5,398 nucleotides of DNA from Betaproteobacteria bacterium (lineage in GTDB: Bacteria > Pseudomonadota > Gammaproteobacteria > Burkholderiales > Burkholderiaceae_C): positions 1 to 5,398 of the forward strand of contig VBDL01000180.1 in assembly GCA_005884255.1 (NCBI GenBank), given 5' to 3'. The position numbers were made by a program, and so were the translations under genes. Of the stretch, positions 1 to 5,067 are shown piece after piece; position 1 is the stretch's first letter; each line of letters starts with the position of its first letter. The notes beneath the pieces were generated by a model. That model searched no databases and had not been told where the DNA came from. It worked only from the letters and a program-made list of their open reading frames with translations.

Positions 1-960
1 TCCGTTTCTCGCGCCCTGCGCGGCGTGGCCGGCAAGGTGTCGCGCGACACACGCGAGCGGATCGTGCGCATCGCGCGCGAGCTGGGCTACCAGCCCAATG
101 CGCTGGCCGCATCCTTGCGCACCAAGCAGTCCAACCTGGTGGCGATCATCGTGCCGGACATTGCCAACCCCTTGTTCGGCCCGATCGTGCAGGGGCTCGA
201 AGCGGAGTTGCGCAAGCATTCGCTGATGTGCCTCGTCGCGCAGACCCCCGAGCAGCCCGCCAGCCGCCGCGAGCTGGTGCTGGCGTTGGCGAACCGCCAG
301 GTCAGCGGGCTGCTGGTGCTCGCCGCGGAGAGCGACGATCCGATGCTGAAGGCCGCGCTCGAACGCTCGTTGCCGACGGTGCTCGTGAATCGCGGCTTCG
401 GCGAGAAGCGCTTTCCCAGCGTGGTCAACGACGACCACGAAAGCGTGCGCCTGGTGCTGCAGCACCTGAAGGACCTGGGGCACACGCGCGTCGCCCACAT
501 CGCCGGGCCGCCGGCCTCCTCGACCGGCCGCGCGCGCCGCGATGCCTTCGTGGCACTCGCGCCTGCGATGGGCTTTCGCAAGCCGATCGTCGTCGAGGCT
601 TCGGCGTTCACGCGCGCCGCGGGATCGCAGGCGCTGCGGCAGCTGTGGAAGCGCAGCGCCAAGCCGACGGCGATCTTCGCCGCCAACGACCTGTTGGCGC
701 TGGGCGCCATCGAGGCGCTGCGCGAGGCCGGCGTCAGCGTGCCGCGCGATGTATCGATCGTCGGCCACAACAACATGCCGCTGGCCGACCTCGTCGATCC
801 GCCGCTGACGACCGTCGACATCGCGGCGGAGCAGATGAGCCGCCAAGCCGCCCAGCTGATGCTCGACACCCTGCAGGAACCGCAACGGGTTCCGACGATG
901 CTCGTGCTGACGCCTACGCTGGTGGTTCGCCGGTCCACGGCCGCCCCGCCCTCGCGGTGA
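1..960 (+). CDS. LacI-family transcriptional repressor, 5'-truncated by window edge
   Basis: The reading frame is open from base 1 and ends at TGA 958-960, giving 319 visible codons. The first visible residues, SVSRALRG, are the recognition helix of a LacI-type helix-turn-helix. They are followed by the usual VSRDTRERIVRIARELGYQP and the hinge motif PNALAASLR (codons about 32-40). The true start therefore lies upstream, probably 10-20 codons away, and the internal GTG at 25 is not a start. After the hinge comes a periplasmic-binding-protein-like effector domain with family landmarks: VAIIVPDIANPLFG, QVSGLLVLAAE, GHTRVAHIAGP, PTAIFAANDLLALGAIEALREAG, and DVSIVGHNN near the C-terminus. Such proteins are cytoplasmic dimers or tetramers that leave their operators when a small ligand binds. 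The ligand cannot be read from the sequence. The target genes probably lie to the left, outside the window, because the gene converges on an unrelated minus-strand operon. Family assignment is secure; the specific role is unknown. Confidence 0.95.
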   Translation, partial: SVSRALRGVAGKVSRDTRERIVRIARELGYQPNALAASLRTKQSNLVAIIVPDIANPLFGPIVQGLEAELRKHSLMCLVAQTPEQPASRRELVLALANRQVSGLLVLAAESDDPMLKAALERSLPTVLVNRGFGEKRFPSVVNDDHESVRLVLQHLKDLGHTRVAHIAGPPASSTGRARRDAFVALAPAMGFRKPIVVEASAFTRAAGSQALRQLWKRSAKPTAIFAANDLLALGAIEALREAGVSVPRDVSIVGHNNMPLADLVDPPLTTVDIAAEQMSRQAAQLMLDTLQEPQRVPTMLVLTPTLVVRRSTAAPPSR

Positions 961-963
961 CGA

Positions 964-1815
964 TCAGGCGCCGACGAGCCCGCGCTGGAACTCACGCGGC
1001 GTGAAGCCGATGTGCTGCTCGAAGAAGCGCGTGAAATGGCCCGGCGCATCGAAGCCCAGCTCGCCGGCCACGTGGGTCACCGCGACACCGCGATCCGAGA
1101 GGCGCCGCGTCGCCAGTGCCATGCGTTGCGAGCGCAGGTACTGCTGAGGCGACACGCCCACACAGTTGCGGAACTGCTCGAAGAACCGCGATCGCGACAG
1201 CCCCACCTGCGCCGCGATGTCTCCCAGGCTCTCGCCATCGGCATATGCGCCCATCGCCTTCATCGCGCGAGCAATGCGCGCGTCCATCGGCGCCGGCAAA
1301 GGCGGCGGCGCGGCGGCCGGGTCCGCGCCGTGCTGCTGCACCATCGCACGTGCGAGCTCGCGCAATGCCTGCAGCCGCTGCGCATCGACGCCGGCGCCAT
1401 CACTCGTCATGACTTGCTGAAGGCGGGCGACCTTGCCGCGAATGTCCGGCGACAAGGCGGCTCGCTGTTGGCAGAACACGCCGCACTTCGGTGAGCGATC
1501 CCAGCCCATCAGCCCGGCGAGCCAACCGGCATCGAGCAACAGCGCGAGTGCCAGCGTCGGCTCGCCATCGCTGTCGAGCTTGGCGTGGGTCTGCCACGGA
1601 TTCACGACGATGGCGTGGTCACTGTCGAGCACCAGCCGCTGCTGGCCGACGGCAAAGCCGGTGTCCGCCCCGGCGAGCTTGAAGACACAGTGGTACTCGG
1701 CGTGGCCGTGGGCAGCCATCGAGCGCGCGCTGGCCTTGAGCGTCACGCGCCCGAAGTCGCCCTGCATCACGCGCGGGCTTGAAAGTGCTGCCGTCGAGCG
1801 CCTCATGAGCCGCAT
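964..1815 (-). CDS. AraC-family transcriptional regulator
   Basis: This is a cytoplasmic DNA-binding regulator of 283 residues from the chosen start. The N-terminal half looks like the cupin-fold ligand domain of AraC proteins: VMQGDFGRV at about 16-24, a histidine-rich HGHAEYH at 36-42, and VVNPWQTH at about 70-77. The C-terminal ~100 residues carry two helix-turn-helix units. The first is SLGDIAAQVGLSRSRFFEQF (about 197-216). The second begins VTHVAGELGFDAPGHFTRFF (about 245-264) and continues into the family signature ending GFTPREFQR. A proline/alanine-rich linker, DPAAAPPPLPAP, joins the halves. The start is uncertain. ATG 1815 begins 11 bases after the stop of the upstream hydrolase gene and gives a normal N-terminus. 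ATG 1806 is equally plausible, and ATG 1857 would overlap the hydrolase by 31 bases. None has a strong Shine-Dalgarno, which suggests translational coupling. It is the last gene of the leftward operon. Its ligand and targets are unknown. Confidence 0.9.
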   Translation of the reverse strand: MRLMRRSTAALSSPRVMQGDFGRVTLKASARSMAAHGHAEYHCVFKLAGADTGFAVGQQRLVLDSDHAIVVNPWQTHAKLDSDGEPTLALALLLDAGWLAGLMGWDRSPKCGVFCQQRAALSPDIRGKVARLQQVMTSDGAGVDAQRLQALRELARAMVQQHGADPAAAPPPLPAPMDARIARAMKAMGAYADGESLGDIAAQVGLSRSRFFEQFRNCVGVSPQQYLRSQRMALATRRLSDRGVAVTHVAGELGFDAPGHFTRFFEQHIGFTPREFQRGLVGA

Positions 1816-1826
1816 TGTCGTGCGGC

Positions 1827-2924
1827 TCACGGCGTAGCGCCGAGTTGCATGTCGCATGCATGCTGATCCGCGTTCTCGACGCCGGGCATCGACCCCAGCT
1901 CGCCCACGGCGCGGGTCTCGACGCGCGCCCCGCGCTCGAGCGTGAGATGCACGGGGCAGCGGCCTGCAATCTCGATGAGCCGGGCCTTCTGCTCATCGCT
2001 CAGCTCGCCTTCCAGCGCGATATCGCGGATGAAGGCATCGGACGGCGATGCGCCGGCCGAGCGAGCGTGCCCGACGCAGACGCGCGCGCGGCCGAGTCGC
2101 CAGCCCTTGCGGCGGGCGTACATGCGCAGCGTCATCGCGGTGCACGCGCCCAGGCCCGCACTGAGCAGGTCATAGGGTGTCGGACCCGAGCCGAGGCCGC
2201 CGACTTCGACCGGCTCGTCGGCCAGGAATCGGGCGCCTCCGGCGTGGATCTCGACCGGGAAGTCGCCCTCGCCCGTCTCCTCCACCACCACCCGCCCTTC
2301 ATCGGCGGCGTGCCGCAGGGCCTGGACCGGCACCAGGTAGCGCGAAGCCCAGGCGGCGATGACCTCGGCGGCGTATTCGGCGTCGGCGGGCCGGGTCAGC
2401 AAGTGATCGGCGTCGTCCAGCGACACGAAGCTCTTCGGGTGCCGGGCCGCCTGGAAGATCGCCGCGGCGTTGTCGATGCTCACGGTCTTGTCGCCCGGCG
2501 CATGCAGCACGAGTAGCGCGCGCCGCGGGGGAGTGACATGAGCGGCATCGAACGGCGCGCCGATGGTCGCGATGGCCGTCACGTCGGGCAGCTCGGACGC
2601 GGCGGCCAGCGCCGCAGCCCCTCCCAGGCTGTGCCCGACCAGCAGGCCAGGCGCGGCATGCCTCTCGGCCAGGGCATGGGCCGCGGCGACGAGATCGCGC
2701 GCGGACCCCTCGCTTTGGCCGAAGCCGGTGCAATCGAAGCGCAGGACAGCGATGCCCTTGCTCGTCAGCGCGCGTGCGACGCGCACCGCGGCCGCGGAGT
2801 TCTCGATGCCGGTGAAGCAGTGCGCGAACAGCGCGTACGCTTGCACCGGCCCTTCCGGCAAGTCCAGGCAGCCTGAAAGCCGCTGGCCCTGCGCGCCCAC
2901 GAAATCCATTCGCTCGCTTCTCAT
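1827..2924 (-). CDS. Alpha/beta hydrolase fused to an OsmC-family domain, with shortened hydrolase part
   Basis: This is a 365-residue two-domain protein of a known bacterial fusion type. Residues 1-200 are an alpha/beta hydrolase: oxyanion-region HCFTG (35-39), nucleophile elbow GHSLGG with Ser99, acid Asp145 in HAPGD, and His174 in DDADHLL, so the triad is intact. Residues about 210-340 are an OsmC domain with both conserved cysteines: Cys261 in GACTAMTLRMYA and Cys323 in GRCPVH. OsmC/Ohr relatives reduce organic hydroperoxides; the fusion's substrate is unknown. From memory, relatives are about 405-410 residues. This one seems to lack a short stretch after FGQSEG and the cap segment between FDAAHV (125-130) and PPRRALLVLHAP. 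About 25 residues follow the OsmC fold at the C-terminus. The ATG at 2924 was chosen because GAGGG lies 7 bases upstream and MRSERMDFVGAQG matches the family N-terminus. The upstream ATG at 2975 would overlap the preceding gene. It is the second gene of the leftward operon, 22 bases after the stand-alone OsmC gene. Confidence 0.9.
   Translation of the reverse strand: MRSERMDFVGAQGQRLSGCLDLPEGPVQAYALFAHCFTGIENSAAAVRVARALTSKGIAVLRFDCTGFGQSEGSARDLVAAAHALAERHAAPGLLVGHSLGGAAALAAASELPDVTAIATIGAPFDAAHVTPPRRALLVLHAPGDKTVSIDNAAAIFQAARHPKSFVSLDDADHLLTRPADAEYAAEVIAAWASRYLVPVQALRHAADEGRVVVEETGEGDFPVEIHAGGARFLADEPVEVGGLGSGPTPYDLLSAGLGACTAMTLRMYARRKGWRLGRARVCVGHARSAGASPSDAFIRDIALEGELSDEQKARLIEIAGRCPVHLTLERGARVETRAVGELGSMPGVENADQHACDMQLGATP
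2101..2147. repeat. Diverged direct repeat, copy in the fused OsmC domain
   Basis: This 47-base stretch matches 3137-3183 with five mismatches in the same orientation. It encodes the conserved cysteine helix, TAMTLRMYARRKGW here and TAITLRMYAQRKGW in the stand-alone gene. It reflects homology between the two OsmC domains about 1 kb apart, either an old duplication or gene conversion, rather than a mobile repeat. Confidence 0.7.
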
Positions 2925-2931
2925 CGCTGCG

Positions 2932-2936
2932 CCCTC
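2932..2936 (-). promoter_or_regulatory. Ribosome binding site deciding the hydrolase-OsmC start
   Basis: Read on the minus strand, GAGGG lies 7 bases before ATG 2924. The longer in-frame start at ATG 2975 would lie inside the upstream osmC coding region. This site is the main reason for the shorter 365-residue protein. Confidence 0.65.
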
Positions 2937-2946
2937 GGGTGGTCGA

Positions 2947-3354
2947 TCAGCGAAGGGTCGTCGCGATGGCGACACCGCCCTTCAGCGCCAGTGTGACGGG
3001 CGTCTTCTCGGCCACCTCGCCGAGCCGCGCGCGCTGCTCGGGCGTGAGCTCGCCCTGCAGCACCAGGGTGCGATCGATGCGCGATTGGTCGCCGTCCTTG
3101 ACGAAGCGCAGGTCGACGTCGAGGCCCTTCAGCCCCCAGCCCTTGCGCTGGGCATACATGCGCAGCGTGATCGCCGTGCACGCCGCCAGCGCGGACAGCA
3201 AGAGCTGGAACGGCGCAGGGGCCGCATCCTTGCCGCCGAGTGCGGGCGGCTCATCGGCAGCGAACCGATGACGACCCGCGCGGATGTCGACCTGGTAGTC
3301 GGCTTCGCCGATGTGTGCCACCGCGTGAGCCACGTTCAGTGCATCTTCCGTCAT
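2947..3354 (-). CDS. Stand-alone OsmC family protein lacking the second cysteine
   Basis: This is a 135-residue protein, the usual length for a single OsmC domain. It begins MTEDALNVAHAVAHIGEADY. The core reads FAADEPPALGG (31-41), FQLLLSALAACTAITLRMYAQRKGW split across residues 49-73 with conserved Cys59 in the first long helix, then GELTPEQRARLGEVAEKTPV near the C-terminus. The second cysteine of Ohr/OsmC peroxidases, usually in a CPV motif, is threonine here (TPVT, 118-121). A two-cysteine hydroperoxidase mechanism is therefore unlikely, and a different thiol partner or role must be considered. TPVT variants are familiar in this superfamily, so this is not damage. The ATG at 3354 has GAAAGG 9 bases upstream and a normal N-terminus. 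The frame stays open further upstream, but that extension is antisense to the LysR gene. It is the first gene of the leftward operon and lies divergent from the LysR gene. Its OsmC fold resembles that of the fused domain in the next gene. Confidence 0.92.
   Translation of the reverse strand: MTEDALNVAHAVAHIGEADYQVDIRAGRHRFAADEPPALGGKDAAPAPFQLLLSALAACTAITLRMYAQRKGWGLKGLDVDLRFVKDGDQSRIDRTLVLQGELTPEQRARLGEVAEKTPVTLALKGGVAIATTLR
3137..3183. repeat. Diverged direct repeat, copy in the stand-alone OsmC gene
   Basis: This is the partner of 2101-2147, with 42 of 47 bases identical and coding for the same helix around Cys59. Recombination between the copies would remove most of the hydrolase domain and join the two OsmC genes. 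Confidence 0.7.
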
Positions 3355-3441
3355 GGGGTGTGACCTTTCAAAGCATGTCGCCGTTCCGCGCAGTATGGCG
3401 TCCCATGCCCGTTCTCGCCGAAGCCCTACACTCTCGCGCCG
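3355..3441. promoter_or_regulatory. Divergent promoter region between osmC and lysR
   Basis: These 87 bases separate two divergent start codons and must hold both promoters. On the plus strand TACACT (3427-3432) is a plausible -10 box for lysR, ending 9 bases before its ATG. On the minus strand CATACT (3397 down to 3392) is a possible -10 for the osmC operon. No convincing -35 is seen for either, which would fit regulator dependence. A short inverted repeat, ATGG-N4-CCAT at 3395-3406, overlaps both candidate promoters and could be a regulator contact. It does not match the LTTR T-N11-A pattern. The divergent layout of a LysR gene with its target is a classic arrangement, but control of osmC by this LysR is inferred. 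Confidence 0.45.
3364..3369 (-). promoter_or_regulatory. Ribosome binding site deciding the osmC start
   Basis: On the minus strand GAAAGG lies 9 bases before ATG 3354. It supports that start over the much longer open frame that runs back through the LysR gene. Confidence 0.55.
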
Positions 3442-4395
3442 ATGGACCGCTTTCTGAGCATCGAAGCCTTCGTGCGCGTGGCGCAGACGCAGAGCTTCGC
3501 GGAGGCTGCGCGGCAGCTGCGGGTCTCGAAGTCGGTCGTCACGACGCGCGTGCAGCAGCTCGAGGAGATGCTCGGCGGCTCGCTGCTGCACCGTACGACG
3601 CGCGCGGTGCGGCTGTCGGAGATGGGCCAGGCCTTCTTCCGCGATTGCCAGGAGCTCGTCAACCGCACCAACGAGATCGTGGACCAGATGCGCGAGGCGC
3701 GCGGCTTGCCGGCGGGGCTGCTGCGGGTGCATGCGCTGACCGGCTTCGTGCTCGGCCATCTCGCGCGCCAGCTCGCGGAATTCCAGGAGCGCTATCCCGA
3801 GATCCAGCTCGATCTCTTCGTCAGCGATGCGGTGATCGATCCGGTGAAGCAAGGCTTCGACGTCGCGCTGCAGATCTTCCCGCCGGTGTCTGAAGAGCTG
3901 GTGTCGCGCCGGCTGTTTCCGGTGCGCCGGGTGTTCTGCGCGACGCCGGATTACCTCAAGCGCCACGGCACGCCCAAGCACCCCAACGATCTATACGGCC
4001 ATCGGCTGGGTCTGTACTCCGGCTACCCGACGCGCGACCGCTGGGTGTTCCACCCGCGCGACCAGGCCGCGCTGCAGATCGAGCTGAAGCCCGCGCTGAT
4101 GAGCAACTCGGTACACCTGCTGCGCGAGTACGCGTGCGAGCAGGCCGGCATCGTGTGCCTGCTGACGCTCGTGGCCGGCGAATCGATCGCGCGCGGCCAC
4201 CTCAAGGTGGTGCTCGGCGACTACGCGCTGTCGTCCTTTTGGCTGTCGGCCGTGTATCCGCGCACGCTGCGCGGCGCCTACAAGCTGCGCCTCTTCATCG
4301 AAGGGCTGGCGGCCGCGTTCTCGGTGGGCGAGCCGCCGTGGGATCGCGCGCTCATCGACAAGCGGCTGATCAACCCCGATCTGCTGGAAGGCTGA
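3442..4395 (+). CDS. LysR-type transcriptional regulator, candidate activator of the hydroquinone dioxygenase genes
   Basis: This is a 317-residue LysR-family protein (usual length about 300). The N-terminal winged helix-turn-helix is clear: MDRFLSIEAFVRVAQTQSFA (1-20), EAARQLRVSKSVVTTRVQQL (21-40), then LLHRTTRAVRLSEMGQAFF (48-66). A linker helix leads to a two-lobe inducer-binding domain from about residue 90. It contains GLLRVHALTGFVLGHLA, the strand with GFDVALQI, and the late motif YACEQAGIVCLLTLVAGESI. The N-terminus resembles CrgA-like LysR proteins. ATG 3442 starts exactly at the family N-terminus; no Shine-Dalgarno precedes it, and a -10-like TACACT lies only 9 bases upstream, so the transcript may be nearly leaderless. 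The gene is divergent from the osmC operon and lies 142 bases upstream of the co-oriented dioxygenase genes. An LTTR-like operator in that gap suggests it activates them, as PnpR does in p-nitrophenol degraders. The inducer is not known. Confidence 0.94.
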   Translation: MDRFLSIEAFVRVAQTQSFAEAARQLRVSKSVVTTRVQQLEEMLGGSLLHRTTRAVRLSEMGQAFFRDCQELVNRTNEIVDQMREARGLPAGLLRVHALTGFVLGHLARQLAEFQERYPEIQLDLFVSDAVIDPVKQGFDVALQIFPPVSEELVSRRLFPVRRVFCATPDYLKRHGTPKHPNDLYGHRLGLYSGYPTRDRWVFHPRDQAALQIELKPALMSNSVHLLREYACEQAGIVCLLTLVAGESIARGHLKVVLGDYALSSFWLSAVYPRTLRGAYKLRLFIEGLAAAFSVGEPPWDRALIDKRLINPDLLEG

Positions 4396-4405
4396 GCGGC
4401 AGCCC

Positions 4406-4426
4406 ACCCTAGGGTTTGCCCCGGGG
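4406..4426. repeat. Two adjacent short perfect palindromes after lysR
   Basis: ACCCTAGGGT (4406-4415) and CCCCGGGG (4419-4426) are perfect palindromes 11 bases after the LysR stop. They could form a weak hairpin at the lysR mRNA end, but no T-run follows, so an intrinsic terminator call is not supported. The second shares its last three bases with the left arm of the larger inverted repeat at 4424-4452. Function unknown. Confidence 0.3.
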
Positions 4427-4452
4427 ATTGTCCGGAATCGTCGAACAATCCC
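4424..4452. promoter_or_regulatory. Inverted repeat, probable LysR-type operator for the dioxygenase genes
   Basis: The 8-base arms GGGATTGT (4424-4431) and ACAATCCC (4445-4452) are perfect inverted complements around base 4438. Inside them CG (4433-4434) and CG (4442-4443) also pair. Read as an LTTR site it is GTC-N11-AAC (4430-4446), one base from the GTT-N11-AAC pattern that I recall being reported for PnpR, and one base from the general T-N11-A rule. Its centre is about 66 bases before the transcription start predicted from the -10-like box at 4492-4497, where LTTR recognition sites normally lie. No T-run follows, which argues against a terminator. The regulator identity (the adjacent LysR) is inferred. 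Confidence 0.6.
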
Positions 4453-4491
4453 TTCGCCACGCGGCCTCTACTGCTGAACGCGATCGCTTCC

Positions 4492-4497
4492 TAGACT
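4492..4497 (+). promoter_or_regulatory. Candidate -10 box of the hydroquinone dioxygenase promoter
   Basis: TAGACT matches the sigma-70 -10 consensus at four of six bases and would start transcription at about 4503-4505, leaving a leader of roughly 35 bases. No good -35 is present 16-18 bases upstream, as expected for an activator-dependent promoter. Supported mainly by its spacing to the 4424-4452 inverted repeat. Confidence 0.35.
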
Positions 4498-4527
4498 TCC
4501 TGGCATCGAGACCTTTCTCTCAAAGCC

Positions 4528-4532
4528 AGGAG
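4528..4532 (+). promoter_or_regulatory. Ribosome binding site of the dioxygenase small subunit
   Basis: AGGAG lies 5 bases before ATG 4538. Its first three bases are part of GCCAGG (4525-4530), the complement of CCTGGC at 4499-4504, so the site could be partly paired in the leader if transcription starts early enough. Confidence 0.7.
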
Positions 4533-4537
4533 CAAGC

Positions 4538-5050
4538 ATGAGCGCGGTAGCGTACGAGACAAAGTTCGGCTCGCTGAAGCACTACGACAAGGGCGGCGTG
4601 CAGCCGATTGCCGACGACGTCAAGAACTACGCCTTCTCGAACTGCTTCGAGATCGCGAGCAAGAGCCGGCCTTACGAGAAGGTCGTGTTCGGCCAGAACC
4701 AGATCTACGTGCTGGAAGCGCTGCGCGCCGAGGGCACGTCGCCCTGGTACACCTGCGCGCACGACGAGTTCGCGCTGGTGATGGACGGCAACGTCGAGAT
4801 CCACCTCGTGAAGCTGGAGCCGTCGCAAACGGTGCCCGACGAGAACCACAACGGCGCCGTGCTCGTGGAGGGCAAGCCGCGCGGCGAGAAGATGGGTTGG
4901 ACGAAGCTCAAGCGCGGCCATCAGGCGCTGCTGCCCAAGAACACCGCCTATCAGTTCAAGGTCAGTGGCGAGCCCGGCGTCGTGATCCTGCAGACCTGCA
5001 AGGGCTCTCTCAGCATCGAACGCTGGGCCGAGATCTGCCAAACCGCTTGA
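4538..5050 (+). CDS. hapC: Hydroquinone dioxygenase small subunit (HapC/PnpC type)
   Basis: This 170-residue protein is recognised as the small, cupin-like subunit of the two-component Fe(II) hydroquinone 1,2-dioxygenase (HapC about 17 kDa in 4-hydroxyacetophenone degraders; PnpC in p-nitrophenol degraders). The enzyme opens the ring of hydroquinone to 4-hydroxymuconic semialdehyde in the cytoplasm. Landmarks are TKFGSLKHYDKGGVQ (8-22), ALRAEGTSPWYTCAHDEF (61-78), KRGHQALLPKNTAYQF (125-140) and LSIERWAEIC (158-167). The cupin metal motifs are degenerate: motif 1 has only His75 and Glu77, and motif 2 has Tyr138 where a histidine is usual. This fits a structural rather than iron-binding subunit. 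AGGAG precedes the ATG by 5 bases. The large-subunit gene follows after 17 bases, so the two are co-transcribed. Databases often label this family hydroxyquinol 1,2-dioxygenase, which is a different enzyme. Naming is by remembered resemblance. The symbol pnpC would be equally valid. Confidence 0.8.
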   Translation: MSAVAYETKFGSLKHYDKGGVQPIADDVKNYAFSNCFEIASKSRPYEKVVFGQNQIYVLEALRAEGTSPWYTCAHDEFALVMDGNVEIHLVKLEPSQTVPDENHNGAVLVEGKPRGEKMGWTKLKRGHQALLPKNTAYQFKVSGEPGVVILQTCKGSLSIERWAEICQTA

Positions 5051-5056
5051 GACGAC

Positions 5057-5061
5057 GAGGA
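5057..5061 (+). promoter_or_regulatory. Ribosome binding site of the dioxygenase large subunit
   Basis: GAGGA lies 6 bases before ATG 5068 and just after the small-subunit stop at 5050. It fixes the start of the truncated last gene. Confidence 0.7.
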
Positions 5062-5067
5062 ACCACG

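Noticed and set aside
25..27. GTG 25 as the start of the LacI-family gene.
   Set aside because: It lies inside the helix-turn-helix; the residues before it (SVSRALRG) belong to the recognition helix, so the gene begins upstream of the window.
87..1049. Minus-strand open frame of 320 codons opposite the LacI-family gene.
   Set aside because: It is rich in serine, arginine and alanine with no motif, as expected for an antisense shadow in GC-rich DNA, and it overlaps two well-supported genes.
1854..1863. GCATGCATGC palindrome as a regulatory site for araC.
   Set aside because: It lies inside the hydrolase coding region and is a simple alternating repeat with no second copy or promoter nearby; too little to call.
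1815..2516. Plus-strand open frame of 233 codons across the hydrolase-OsmC gene.
   Set aside because: It is an antisense shadow with no recognisable domain; the minus strand carries intact catalytic and OsmC motifs.
3395..3406. ATGG-N4-CCAT inverted repeat read as a LysR operator.
   Set aside because: It is short, likely by chance in this context, and does not fit T-N11-A; it is mentioned only within the divergent promoter region.
3355..3981. Long minus-strand open frame extending the stand-alone OsmC gene to 344 residues.
   Set aside because: The extension is arginine- and histidine-rich, has no family resemblance and is antisense to a clear LysR gene. ATG 3354 has a ribosome site and the normal OsmC N-terminus.
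4424..4452. Inverted repeat read as a rho-independent terminator of lysR.
   Set aside because: No T-run follows the second arm, the loop is long, and the spacing and core pattern fit an operator better.
4520..5041. Minus-strand open frame of 173 codons opposite the small dioxygenase subunit.
   Set aside because: It is a shadow of a strongly recognised gene; its composition is leucine-, alanine- and arginine-rich without domain motifs.
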